NCBI GenBank assembly: GCA_948099385.1
Contig: CANUEZ040000182.1
Span: forward strand, 19,159,501-19,223,500
Reading direction: 5' to 3'
Length of the DNA stretch: 64,000 bases
DNA from: Fasciola hepatica
Lineage: Eukaryota; Platyhelminthes; Trematoda; Plagiorchiida; Fasciolidae
Shown here: positions 46,667 to 57,639 of the stretch, in pieces
Layout of the letters: every line of letters begins with the position of its first letter
How positions within the stretch are numbered: position 1 is the stretch's first letter
Notes under the pieces: model-generated
What the model was told of the DNA's origin: nothing
Databases searched by the model: none
Seen by the model: the letters and a program-made list of their open reading frames with translations, nothing else
Made by a program: the position numbers and the translations under genes

Positions 46667-46760
46667 TATTCTATAGTGGATGTAAGGCGTACACTGAGTT
46701 GTAAAAAGTTTGTTGTGACGTTTCGGTCCAAACTAGGACTCCTTGTCAAACGTGAGTGAA
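46665..46760 (-). ncRNA. Hammerhead-like 3' fragment of a PLE or ribozyme-bearing repeat
   Basis: On the minus strand TTGACAAGGAGTCC, loop TAGTTT, GGACC, then GAAACGTC follows the hammerhead order CUGANGA, stem II, GAAAC. The first part reads UUGACAA where CUGACGA is expected. The fragment is followed by about 50 bases and then the TA tract. Such GAGTCC...GGACCGAAACGTC strings are typical of ribozyme-bearing retroelement ends. No PLE coding part adjoins it; the nearest on the same strand is at 48.8 kb. Confidence 0.48.
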
Positions 46761-48779
46761 TGAGTGTGTGCATTATCCCTCCAATGCAACGTTATTATTG
46801 TTTTAGAAATGGGCACAACTGTTGACGCCAAACTTCAACCATTTCAACCACGAAAGTCAAAAATAATTTGAATCACAGTACTATGTGCATGTGTTAAGCA
46901 CGAAATTCAAAACACCTAAGCGTCATTTATCGCAGATTACCTGTTACAGATCAATATGATAGCTGAGTGTGAAACAGAGTTCCCGTTTCGGTAGAGACAG
47001 TTTATTACGCTGTTTCACAGAGGCAGCCTTCAAGATGGAAATATATTTCCAATCGTAGAGGGTACGAAGTTGTCCGGGATGGTTTCAAACTGAATGACTC
47101 ACGTCAACTACAGGTGATATAGCCCCATCCGGTCACTGACCTTGAGATGTCTTACAAGTTCTTGAACTGATCAACTTTTCTCCTACTGTGACCAAAACCC
47201 ACACCAACGAGCATTACACAATCATACATTTTACCAGAGAGCATAAGGATATCTCCATATGCTCTCTGAAAAGTGTTGCTTACGCTCTCTAGCCTACATT
47301 CCCTGAGGTGCAATTATTCCTCGAAGCCAATAATTCTCATCTGAAATCATACAAACTACGGCAAGAAAATAAAATAATCGTGGACTTGAGAAGAACTCCA
47401 ATTGATTATTCTTTGTGCACTCACATATAAAAAGCATCAAAATGGATTATCGATTCAAATCTAACGACCCAGTTCACGTTTTTCCAGAAAGTTCAATAGT
47501 CCATCATACGGTCTACTCAACCTTAGATAACTTGTTTTTCGTTTCCCTGTCTATACTCAACCGTGTTTAAAGGTACACATTTGTGGTCACTATTTTATAT
47601 TTTACCAAAGACTAATGCATGTTCATCGATCGATAAAGAGTCTTAGGTGACTTGTATTCTTTAGTGATATTAGTTTGATAGTGAACTTGTAAGATCAATG
47701 TATTCGCTAAATCATGTTATGGCCTGATGAACGCTTGGATCACTTTTCGTCTCTAAGACAAAGATGGTGGTTAGACAGAACGGTAAAGACATTTTGAACA
47801 GATCTTGCTTTACACCAGTTTGTCAAAATGAATCAACAAGTAATAATTCATTCAAAGCTCAACCAGAGCCTAATCTGTTCTGGGCTTGTAGTCATAGGCA
47901 AACCGGATGCAAAACCAACAAACATAGTGCAAATGTTCAATTGTCAAATAAATTTTGTGCTAGTATGTCTTTAAAAGTAAATTCACAAGTGGCACTGAAG
48001 CTGTGTGTATGCAACATGGGCATCGGGATATTAGGAGGAAAGAGAAATTGTTAGAAAGCATGAGGATAATCTGTGATTTCAATAACAACCCACTGGGTTT
48101 TATAACATTTTTAAATTTATGTGCTGCTGTATTTCGTGACTGTGGTAGACAGAAACCCTCTCGTTGTAGTCAATAAATTGTTTTAATCAATGTGATAGAG
48201 GAGTGCCAAAGAAGAAATGCTTCAATTATTCATGAACAGGTCATGAGGAACTCTACCTCGATTCATTACTTCTTGCAAGTGGGTTTTTTCCGTGAGAAAC
48301 AACGGAATTCTGATAGGGGTCATTAGAGAATTGCAATGAACTGAGCTGATCACGAACGAGGATGGCAAAAGTAGTGGGCTAACAGTTTTTCGATTATGGG
48401 GTTGGAAAGGCCAGTAAGAAGCCTCTGAGCACACTTCTCGCTGATATCGATAAAATGTCCGTGCATTTTCGGGGTGAAATTGACTAAAACCTATCACTTC
48501 GTACTCACAGAATCACACTACAATTCACTGAACCAAAAATCTCTGAAACGGTTTATAATCGAGCGATCTTGAGTACAGACATATACAATAGTTCCCCGTT
48601 GGGATAGCCCGATTCTCAGAGTCATCGAGTGAAGCCTGGTACTTTCAATAATTTAGAAAATTGGTGTTTGTTGTTCAGCTGCTTCCGATCGTTGAGCTTG
48701 GCCTTTAGGTCACAAGCTCTTTATTACCAGTCGAGGTGACCGCGTCAGTGTGCAGATGGTGATCCTCGTATGCGAACAA
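46761..48779. other. No recognisable gene
   Basis: A + frame at 47,764-48,054 (96 codons, several cysteines) has no signal peptide or known motif. A minus frame at 48,222-48,497 is also unassigned. Confidence 0.35.
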
Positions 48780-49700
48780 TCAGGTTCCATGTTTATTGGT
48801 CGGTAGGATTAGGATTCAGTTTGATCAATTTCCATTTATTGAACTAATTGAAACTGTTGCATATCAAGACATTGGGAGTGCGACCGAGTTTGATGCGTTT
48901 ATGGATTAATTTGTCGGAGAATGCCAGGTTTCCAAGAACTACCTTGCATATCTCGTGGTTGCTCGACCCAGAATGTGAACTTCCTCCAGAATGAAAGTGT
49001 GTCTTTTTGGTCCTCGTTGACGGATATTAGTGAGAACGGATCATGTGTTCTTGTAGCTAGTTTGTGTTCACGCAGCCTTGTGGAAACATTTCTCCCAATT
49101 TGACCAGCATATTATTTCTCATAGTCCACGCCTTCCACTCTGTATATCACGTCTCCTCTTTATTTGGTTTTCAGTTGCCCTTTCGGTCTCGATTTGATTC
49201 TTCTCGGGGTCTTGCTTTGTATGTGAGCAACTATGATTCCCTGTGGTCAGAAGATTCTTGCGATCAATCCGGGTGAGATTTTTTATGTATGGCGGTGCTA
49301 TCCCTCGACTTAGCTGCTTTCTCTAACTTGGTTCTTTTCTGACTGCATGGACGGTTCTTCGAAAGATATTCCTTGGATAACCATTCGGTATAAACCTAAA
49401 AGATGTTTCTCATCTACAGCTCTAAGTTCCTTTGCAATAAAATGAAGAGTTCGAGTGCAATAATTATTGTTATTGTTATGTTGATCCCCATTAATTATCA
49501 TTACTTGGTCCGTGTATCTGGGTTTTTGACATACAGAAGTCTGCAGTGTGCCAGTACGTCCAGGAATGACAGTTCTCCTTTCTTCTCCATCTCCAGTATG
49601 AATTTGATGCCACCGATGATGTTGTTGATTACTGAGTGCCCCCTTTTCAATATCCATGTGTTCGATAACTACGTAAACCTGTTAATTTCTTTAGATTATG
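48780..49700 (-). mobile_element. PLE fragment (RT end + GIY-YIG), minus strand
   Basis: The minus frame 49,657-49,310 reads GTLQTSVCQKPRYTDQVMII, then TRTLHFIAKELRA..EKHL, matching the '..L.TSVYRKPTHTD.YL' and 'TL..RA' blocks at the end of PLE reverse transcriptase. The GIY-YIG domain follows at about 49,150-48,990: VIYRVEGVDYEK, stop, YAGQIGRNVSTRLREHKLA. The usual tyrosine before Y(I/A)GQ is a stop codon. The C-terminal part is scrambled by frameshifts. The QIGR wording places it with the YIGQ lineage, like the element at 38-40 kb. Confidence 0.7.
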
Positions 49701-50656
49701 TTATATTCTATTCAGAAAGAGTCAGTGTATTCTTCCAAGCAGAGTAGGCCTAGTGTCTTGATTTCCCATCATTACATCATGTATTTTTCTGTCCTTGGCT
49801 GATTTCCTAGTGTACACTTAGACTACCAATGTTGTGTTCTTTCATCGTGTAGTTCGGCTTTGTCATTTTACCGGCTCACAAATATTGTACCACATGCCGG
49901 TATAAACGGTTGTCACGGTAATTACACTACACAATATTTTACGTCGTATCATAATCTTACAAACTGTCGGCTATGCCGAGGGACTGATCGACTGAATGAT
50001 TGGCTGAATTATTTATGTTATTCACCATGGACTTCGAATATTGTGGGATACTCAAAATGTTTATTCGGGAATCATTGCTATATTGTCTCACCTGAAAGGA
50101 GGCCTTGTGGCACTGTAGTCAGCTCAGGCTACGTTGACCCGGGCTCGATCAGTAGAAGCACATCGTAAATCGCGTAACACCAACTGATCTGACCTGTATA
50201 TTTGATAAATCCACTGATAACCGACAAGGAGCAGAAGAATGCACCAAAGAAGACGGAATCCTGGAAAAGATGGACTTTCACCGAAGCAATCACTCAGTTT
50301 TAATGAGTCCTGATGATGCTCCTTGTGGTTCATTAAGTTGGGCCCGAAAATGTTTTGTAGTAAAGAGAGACCGACGGCAAGTCCTGCCATGGTTCACGAC
50401 TTACCATTACATTTATACTTGTTGAGCGCAACGGCTGCGGCATCGAAACACTAGTAGACAATAGTGCAATTCATGATAGCTGACTATCCTACTGATTTTA
50501 TTCCTCTTTATCTCCCCACCCACTCACACATCATCAATTACAGTGACATAGATTATCCTTCTAGGTTTTCTATCTTCATTCCTTGTCATTTTTAACCTGG
50601 AAAACATTGTTATCAGAACGGTTTACAGAAGAATGTTCCCGTACTATCCACCATAA
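49701..50656. other. No recognisable gene
   Basis: A + frame of 102 codons (49,860-50,168) and an overlapping minus frame are open, without motifs. Confidence 0.35.
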
Positions 50657-51244
50657 ATGCAGGACATCTCAAAAATGGAGATAATTACCCACTCCATTCT
50701 ACCGCCCAACTTATCTACAGGCAAGGAATCAATGTTCATTAGTCAATATGAAGTTTATGGGCGAATTCATTCAGCGTTAAGCCAATGCATTAGCCCCCTG
50801 CTCATCTGGAATCGGTATATTTTGAAGCCATCTCATGAGAAGTTCGTCATTACTTTTGTTCTTCTTCTGCCGCTGGTCTTTGCCGAATCTGTTGCCACAG
50901 TTATACGAGTTGTTGGGAAATCTATTCATCTTCGATTCTTCCTTACTCCAAAGTCCCTTACTACTGCTTGTGCAGCGCATAAAGGTACGAACTTAGCTCG
51001 TGCCTCCTTTCAATCCGAACATGCCTTCTTTTCATCTGATGTACCCTCCGGTACTTCAGAGACCATGGTGAAGGAACGTGCTACTGAATTTGCTTCAAAT
51101 TTACGACACCTCACTCTCTCGAATTCATTGTTGCATCGCTTTCCAAAATTTTCGTGGATACTCACACTGCTTTACCTCAAAAGATGTCATCCCCATAACT
51201 TAAAAATTATTATCCCACTTATTTCGGTCTTGACTTTCGGATGA
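50657..51244 (+). CDS. Unassigned 195-codon open frame
   Basis: One of the longest stop-free frames in the window. It has a hydrophobic block near residue 65 (FVITFVLLLPLVFAESVATV), but no signal peptide at its start and no motif I can name. Composition is Ser- and Leu-rich, as in many chance frames. A following frame (51,381-51,656) is hydrophobic as well. Given the surroundings, an untranslated or very decayed retroelement is as likely as a host exon. Confidence 0.15.
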   Translation: MQDISKMEIITHSILPPNLSTGKESMFISQYEVYGRIHSALSQCISPLLIWNRYILKPSHEKFVITFVLLLPLVFAESVATVIRVVGKSIHLRFFLTPKSLTTACAAHKGTNLARASFQSEHAFFSSDVPSGTSETMVKERATEFASNLRHLTLSNSLLHRFPKFSWILTLLYLKRCHPHNLKIIIPLISVLTFG

Positions 51245-52680
51245 TATTGGAATGCACGAATTCGAGGAAGCCCTTTGCATATTTGGAACACAATGCTATT
51301 TTGCCCAAATGTTGTTGCGGATGCTTCAACCTAGGTTCTACTATTGACCTGTTATCAGACCTGTCCTACACACGATCAATATGATAATTTTTATCGTGTG
51401 GTTTTATGAATTCTGCAAAGGTCTTGGACCAAGCTGGTGCCTTCTCGCCTCCTTTGTGTGCTTTATCGTCTTCGTCTTTGCTTGGTTTCATTTTGTATCT
51501 TTCCACCATATTTTAAGAGATTGTTTGAGTTGGTTTAGTGCGAGACGCTTCAGCCTTATCCCCAAATACCAGTCACATGAATTTGGGTTCGAAGCAAATC
51601 TGTTTCACCAAAAAGTCAGTCCATTCGCAACCGGTCAACTCCTAGTGGGATGGTAAGAAATTCGGTGAAGTTTGTCAGTGCTGTTATTCTAATGATAAAT
51701 TAAATGAGAATTTTTTAATCAAGAAACTAGCATGTCAAACAAAGAAACCCATGTTTGCTTGAAGGACCCGATGGAAACCTGGGCGATTTCCGCCACTGGT
51801 GACACTGACGTCCTGTGTACAAATTGATCGTGAAATTCCACAACTAACTGCTAATTTTTTCCGATTTTCTAACCGAATTACCACCACTATGTTAAACATC
51901 CCTGGGAACACATCACTTAGAGTATGCCATCTGTTTTAGGCTGTGCTGTTGGTGTGAACTGAGCTTTCGTCTGATGGCTCGAATCTCCATGATATAACCA
52001 CAACTAATCCCGTTGACAAACGCGAAGGCTTCTTCAGCATATTATCAGATGTCGTTATTGCAACTGAAATTCTTTTTCATATTCACAGCACCCTAACCAG
52101 CCTAGTGTTTCTCATTTTTGTGCAACCTTCCTACCTTGAAACAGAGAATCAATAAATTGTCTTCACTCTGAATGAATTATCCTCTTACCAATTTTGTGAT
52201 ATTATTTAATTGGACGGTAAAATCTACCCACATTAGAGTGTGTCATATTTGTTCATTCTCTGTCATTCTGCGCGCTACGTCCATCGTAAATCGATGCAAA
52301 CAAGGAAACATCTCTTATGGCTACGTAAGAGAATAATGCATAGATCGACAGATTTTCGGTCGATAACGACGAAAATCGTGAAATAAACAAATATGGGCAA
52401 AACTAGTCCCAGTAATTATTTCCTATAATTAAAGCTTCACAAACAGCCACACGATAAAAAATCGTGGGTAATCTTCCAACTGAAATATTCCCACTCTATC
52501 AGTGCTTTCTAAAATAATCCATTAGTTGGCATTCAGTGTACGATGGTGGTCGATTTGAGCAACACAGGTCTATCGACCCTTCAGCGATGAAGCTCAAGGA
52601 CCGTGACCTTCTGAATCAGCGATGCTGTTGGACGAGAAAATTATCGAACAGATAGGTCTGTGAAAGTATTCCTTGTGACC
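51245..52680. other. No recognisable gene
   Basis: Upstream flank of the secreted-protein gene. No retroelement motif was found. Confidence 0.3.
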
Positions 52681-52681
52681 C

Positions 52682-52735
52682 ATATATAATAAATCAGTAT
52701 AGCGAGCTCCTACATTTACCATTCTTCACGTTTCA
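52682..52735 (+). promoter_or_regulatory. Possible TATA box and 5' UTR exon of the secreted-protein gene
   Basis: ATATATAATAAAT at 52,682-52,694 is a TATA-like box. About 40 bases downstream, TTTCA|GTAAGT (52,735/52,736) is a good donor. It pairs with the acceptor at 53,433 (polypyrimidine tract CTCTCTCTTTCTTTTAG), giving a 698-bp intron in the 5' UTR. Alternatively, that strong acceptor may take a trans-spliced leader, a process known in flatworms. The exon is inferred, not proven. Confidence 0.35.
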
Positions 52736-53475
52736 GTAAGTTCATCTATATTCACAAACCATTTATTCTACTTGTAACTTATATTCTAGTCGTTGAAATT
52801 TGGCCCATTCCATATTCCTTTTGTTTTCTATGATAATAACTGACAATCGTTTTTAATTGTTGTTCCGTTAGACCGTTGAACAGTCATTTGGATAGAAATC
52901 AGAAAGAGTATCATTAGACATTTCGGGATTTAAACTGAGTCACCATCTCAGCTTTTGGTGTAACAGTCGGACCAAACTGACACAGATGAGTAAATGATAA
53001 TGGTATTAGCACTCGCCGTTCTCAAGAAACGTGTCGACCGCTGTCGTGAACGGGTCGTTAAACTGCCAGACACGACGAACATTACATTCATGTAGTCAAG
53101 TGTAAACCAGATAAAATGTTAGCTCCTATTTTCGTACATGAAGGGAAAAATTACAGACCGTTGACAATACTGCTACTATCACTACCAGAAGCTAATGGGT
53201 TTCCAGTAGATGTTTAAACTTACTGAATAAATATTTTAAGACCCAATGCTGGGCAGGGACAATAAAACTAGTTAACTAAGGATCGACTGAGCACATTTCC
53301 TTGTTACCAGCCCTACACCATATATGAATTTGTATCGAACCAGCAAAGTTGTAATTGTATCATCATATTTGTATCGATTATCTAGCACGGATTTCCCCGA
53401 ATCTTTTTTTTGAAATCTCTCTCTTTCTTTTAGCACTTGACTGACGGAAGAATAACCTTACATTTGAAACCGAAG

Positions 53476-53874
53476 ATGCTATTTCTGCCGGTTTTTTGTG
53501 CTTCCCTGTGCCTACTGACTTTCAGTAGAGCTCTACCAGCCACGGAAGATGATCGAGATAAATATGAACCTTTGGTGAGGTTACGGGATGGAAGTTAACT
53601 TTTGTTTCATGACAGCTGCTCAGTAACCTGAAAGATACTCTGAAAGACAAGCATATATGTGCTTGTCCAAACTATATCAGAATGCTCGAGAAAAAAGACG
53701 GTAATGACGGGACGGAATTCATCGTAAGTCTTATACAAGAATAATGATCACAAATATTGCCCTTATTAGATCGAACTGAGGAACAAAAACTGCTTCAGAG
53801 GACTATTAACAAATGAGCCGAATCGACGCATTGAGAATTTGATAACCGCTCCTTGTGTCACCACGTTAGCGTAA
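53476..53874 (+). CDS. Small secreted cysteine-containing protein, three exons
   Basis: The exons are 53,476-53,574, 53,616-53,723 and 53,770-53,874 (99, 108 and 105 nt), all joined in phase 0 through mini-introns of 41 bp (GTGAGG...GACAG) and 46 bp (GTAAGT...ATTAG). The 103-residue product starts with a signal peptide (MLFLPVFCASLCLLTFSRA), with cleavage expected after Ala19. The mature chain has an acidic start (TEDDRDKYEP), an amphipathic helix-like stretch (LLSNLKDTLKDK), a CxC pair (Cys48, Cys50), a strand-like TEFIIELRNKN, Cys77 and Cys98, and ends VTTLA. The four cysteines suggest two disulfides. An AATAAA lies at 53,946-53,951, 72 bases after the stop, and a strong splice acceptor lies 43 bases before the ATG. 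The family is not recognised. It is probably a secreted host- or tissue-interaction protein. Confidence 0.75.
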
Positions 53875-53945
53875 ACGACCTTGGCACTATAAGGAGAACT
53901 CCTTTTTTGGTTTGCATTCCTCAAGCTGTTTTTCACAAAATTAAT

Positions 53946-53951
53946 AATAAA
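53946..53951 (+). terminator. Polyadenylation signal of the secreted-protein gene
   Basis: AATAAA 72 bases downstream of the TAA at 53,874, in the expected position for a compact 3' UTR. Confidence 0.55.
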
Positions 53952-54149
53952 CACGAGTTTTCTGTCGATTTTATTCCATTGTTTTTCCTAATCGTGAGCA
54001 AATACCACACAAACTTGGTGCCAGTAACATGGCTGAATCATTAGGAATGCAGTTGAATCTTACTTTCTACCAACCGGTGTTCATGATTCTGAACACCCGA
54101 TACCCTATAGTTGCCTACAATATCTTACAGTACTCAGCATCTGAAGCAG

Positions 54150-55190
54150 CTATGTCATCAGTCGGATCATGAATGATCAAGATAGGCCGACCGCTCTGGC
54201 TGTCTGTTTCTAAACCTAATGAAAGAGAAGGGTTGTTCGACTGAATGGTAATCCACCGGGCGGTGGACATCTCACCTTTTCGATCATAATCCAGTTACTA
54301 TGTAGAATATCCTAAGCAAATAATGCAGTTCAGTCCGTTGAGTAGTTCCGGCCAAATGGGCGGCAAATGCCGTCGTGTTGCTTTTTGCTAGTCCACCTCC
54401 AAGACAGCTATGGCGGTGTTCCTGAAAGCTGTCAGTTTAGCGGGGCAGCTGATGTAGCTTGCACCACAAAAACAGACGAACTGGTAAACGAAGCATTGGG
54501 TCGTATCTACTGGATACCTGACTTCTATCTGTAACGATAAAACTGGATTGGAGAGGGAAATGAGTCTCGGATCCGCGCCGTCGTAAGAACTTCCCATATT
54601 ACTCTCCATCGGTTCCTCAGTGAATGAAATGAATTGGCTGTCTTTCTTTCTGACATAGCTGACTTCCTCTTTGTTTCTCTTGTTCCGACACACTGTCGGA
54701 TAGGTCAGTCAGGATTTCTTTTGTTCTTAAATATCTTTTTGACTCCAACACGTTTCCTGTTGATCGCGTCCGTCGAATACATAATAAATCCATTTGCTAC
54801 CTATCGGATAACAGATATGTAACAATGCACGTGCCAGTTTTTGCACTGTCCTGACCGTAGGGCCATTTCAAAAAGGTCCGTTAGGGCGATTCATCAGAAT
54901 GGCGAGATAAACCCCTAGGAAGGTCAGTTACCCTGTATATGAACTGAGAATCCTCATGAGCCCTGTTTAAACAGTTGAATGGTTGCCTTCAACTTTAAGG
55001 CTTCCACCATAAATAACAGACGATAAAGGATACCTCCGACTGTATTTTTTGACACCATACCCGTTTCTGACTTTGTCATAAAACCATGCAAAAGTGGCGG
55101 ACTAAAAGGTGACCTGATCACTATTCTATCCTTTTGAAGGTACATTTCACCCTCGAACTGAGAGTGCACAGACGAAATCATTCTCATGCT
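54150..55190 (-). mobile_element. PLE fragment (RT + GIY-YIG), minus strand
   Basis: The minus frame 55,187-54,954 reads SQFEGEMYLQKDRIVIRSPF, corresponding to the 'F.FN...Y.Q.DG.AMGSP' block of PLE reverse transcriptase, with MGSP lost. Further on, 54,560-54,470 gives CFVYQFVCFCGASYIS, the start of a GIY-YIG domain, where the expected YIGRT is broken after SYI by a frameshift. EH......GGGL......HL..T follows in another frame. The C..C.CGASYI wording is that of the YIGRT lineage seen in the nested fragment at 38.4 kb. Many stops are present. Confidence 0.55.
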
Positions 55191-55262
55191 TCTTCATTTG
55201 GGACCACAAAGTTCTTCCCTGCCAGCGGAAAGTGGTCGCACAAATGTTGTTTGTTTTACCCG

Positions 55263-55286
55263 GGAGAGAGAGAGAGAGAGAGAGAA
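55263..55286. repeat. (GA)n microsatellite
   Basis: Short GA tract on the + strand. Confidence 0.95.
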
Positions 55287-55813
55287 AGCGACAGGCAGGA
55301 AAATTAGAGGTAGTGAGATAAATTCAACGTAATAAGTTTTTCTTTTGGCCATTTGGATTGGATCGAGAGGCGGAAAATTCAAAAACTTCTCGTTGGCTGT
55401 GCTCCATTAATTTCCTTGTGGCAGGTTCACGAATCTCAGATAACCATCAGTTAAAATTATCTTACGATGAGTCGCTCACGTTCTAATTGGGTGTTTGGTC
55501 TGACTCATCATTCGCTAGGCGTGCCTACTCCCGCTAGCAGACAGCACGTCAGCATTTGTCTGGAATCCAGATCACGGTGTGAGTCAACTGACTTGCGACC
55601 GATAAGAAAGTGGATTGAGGGGACGAGAAAGATTCCCGTCAAGTAGTGGCTGGTCGTATCGCTTATCAGCCAATCGGAAGAGAGTTTACCCCATGCAAAG
55701 TTGAATCAACTGATCAGTGTTGCAAGGATTAGTGACAGCGGTTTTTTCCGGTATACACAGTGAGTTCTGGGCCAATAAACTGGGATGGTTAGCGGGCAGT
55801 GTGATGGACAGTT

Positions 55814-55849
55814 ACACATACACACACACGCACACACACACACATATAT
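55814..55849. repeat. (CA)n/(TA) microsatellite
   Basis: An interrupted CA tract running into a few TA units, at the border of the possible LTR remnant. Confidence 0.9.
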
Positions 55850-55925
55850 ACTTGCACAAGCTGGATGAATGAAGAAGTTGGAATGACCGTCTATAAGTTT
55901 AAGTCATTTTGGAATCGGGTCACGC
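55845..55925 (-). repeat. Possible 3' LTR remnant of the CsRn1-like Gypsy element
   Basis: This aligns in the same orientation with 59,640-59,720 over about 80 bases, sharing 'CAAGCTGGATG', 'GAATG..CGT.TAT' and 'GTTT..GT' blocks. The two copies bracket the Gypsy pol relic, as LTRs would. The match is short and diverged, so a dispersed repeat is an alternative. Confidence 0.35.
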
Positions 55926-56103
55926 AGCTGAAATAGAATAAGAGGAGTGTTAAGAAAAATGTGAGTAAAACACTCGGAATGAAACGAAGGTATTTGGTTT
56001 GCTACGTTCATCTCCGAAGGCAATGATTTGGAAGTAAAACCAGCGTAATTCGAAAGGACGCACAGTGGGTAAAGCTTACCAACAGCTAAAAGGATTATTA
56101 GAG

Positions 56104-56960
56104 TCACGCTTTCTTATTTCTTAAGTGGCAAGGGTGCTCATGCTTTTGGAGTTTGTTGATTTCTTCCAGTGAGTCGAACTTTGTCAGCTGCTCAATGAGA
56201 GAGGTAAGTGGGTTAGGGTCCATGATTTCATTGGGTCGCTTAGTCATCGGATTCATAGTATCCAAGCGTTCAGACTCATCTGGCCTGAATACATTTTCCA
56301 TTACTGACATAAATTTGTGGGCAGATGGGGCAAGAGGATTCAGGGATGCATGGTCTTCTCTTCCATGGTCGTAATGCACAAGTGAGTAGTTGGAATTGTA
56401 CTCCACGAGTTCTAACTCTTATACCAAAGGATCGAATTTCGATGCATGACTGAGTTTTCCAACAAGTGCACGATCATAGGTCATCAGCCCACTAGAAAGT
56501 GGCGTACCTGTGGTAGGTTTCCAGTTGTACTGGAAGAGACGCTCGTGATGCATGGCATTGGAGGTCGTACAGAAGAGAGGACGAATGGACTGGAGCACAT
56601 ATAGGAGTATATCTTCTCATTGTGTAATGTGCTTTCATTGGGACTTCAACGCGAGTGAAATATATTTCCAGAAGGTACCACTGAAGATCTTCACCTGACC
56701 GGTACAATGTGGATTGTAGGCCGTTGTGCAGCTGGTTCCAATGTCTAGGCTATGAAGGAAGTTTCGAAGTGCCGCAGACATGAATGACAATCCACGATCG
56801 GAGTGTATGAAGCTGGACACCCCGAAGAAAGAAAACAAGTTAGTCAAGTATTGGATGACCGTAGAAGCAAACATATCAAAGCAAGCGTACACGAATGTAA
56901 TTCGCAAAAATTATTGAATAATGGTAAGCGGAAAGCTACTTCTGGTGACTTTGGGCAAGG
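56104..56960 (-). pseudogene. Integrase and C-terminal tail of the CsRn1-like element
   Basis: The frame 56,907-56,635 holds the integrase core: FASTVIQYLTNLFSFFGVSS, then FIHSDRGLSFMSAALRNFLH (second catalytic Asp in HSDRG), and TTAYNPHCTGQVKIF. The catalytic Glu of 'GQVERFN' is Lys. The first catalytic Asp block precedes in a broken frame. Downstream come the LC/HERLF region (56,707-56,492, out of frame) and then EYNSNYSLVHYDHGREDHAS, LNPLAPSAH (56,406 on). The latter is the clade's C-terminal GREDTVSL.HLAP motif. Confidence 0.82.
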
Positions 56961-57129
56961 GTCCTTTTAAGTCAACGCTAAGACGCTCAAACGGTTCTGC
57001 TATCTTGATGAGAGGCACTTTTGAAGTCTGGTAGAGTCTGGACTTGATTTTCGAACACTTCTGACACTCAAAGATGACAGACTTCATACCATCGGCGGCA
57101 AAATGTGGATATCATGGTCGTACAAACTG

Positions 57130-57590
57130 GTGCGTGAGCTTTACTCCAAGATGGCATTAGGAGTTTTGCAGAGCATTCAAGTTCAAATGAATCACTGTTT
57201 TGCAGAATCCTCCGGGAAGTGCGTCGGCCACATGATTTTTCTGACCAGAAAGATAAATGGTATCCAATCGGAGATATGACGGCTCCATACACCAATGCAG
57301 TACTTTTTCACTTTTCTCCTCTGAGTAACTGACCACACATGGAAGCAATGGATAGTTTGTCAGTTATCAACTTGAAATGGCAAGTAAAATGAAGATGACT
57401 CCATTCCCGAAAGGCATCTACGATGGAATACCATTCTGTTTCCATTGTCAAATACCGACATTCTAAAGTCGATAGAGTCAGGGAAATGAAAACAGCTGTA
57501 CGACCTTTTCGACTGAACGAGACACAGAGTGTGATGTCTGATGTATTTGTTTCTACCACCAGAGCTACACCGGGTTCGATGATGACACAA
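57130..57590 (-). pseudogene. RNase H of the CsRn1-like element
   Basis: The frame 57,559-57,308 reads VETNTSDITLCVSFSRKGRT, AVFISLTLSTLECRYLTMET, EWYSIVDAFREWSHLHFTCH, FKLITDKLSIASM. This matches 'TDASD.ALG..LSQ.G.PVAF.SRTLS..E..Y...E.E..AIVDA...W...L.G..F.L.TD'. The catalytic DASD is NTSD and the final TDQ is TDK. The connection continues with KNHVADALPG (the N.VADA.SR block). Confidence 0.8.
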
Positions 57591-57639
57591 TTTGTAGCTT
57601 TTGTTTAGTCACCCAAATCCTACAGGGAATTCCCTGGAA

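Noticed and set aside
50657..51656. Possible LINE RT in the 195-codon ORF and the following frame
   Set aside because: A few words (FMNSAKVLDQ, CLSWFSARR) hint at RT blocks, but the order and surrounding motifs do not hold.
53476..53874. Resemblance of the secreted protein to CXC chemokines or to TIMP/netrin-like inhibitors
   Set aside because: The CxC...C...C spacing and short stretches (TEFIIEL, IENLITAP) recall both, but the third cysteine position and C-terminal helix of chemokines are missing, and the netrin core blocks are absent. With four cysteines such likeness can arise by chance.
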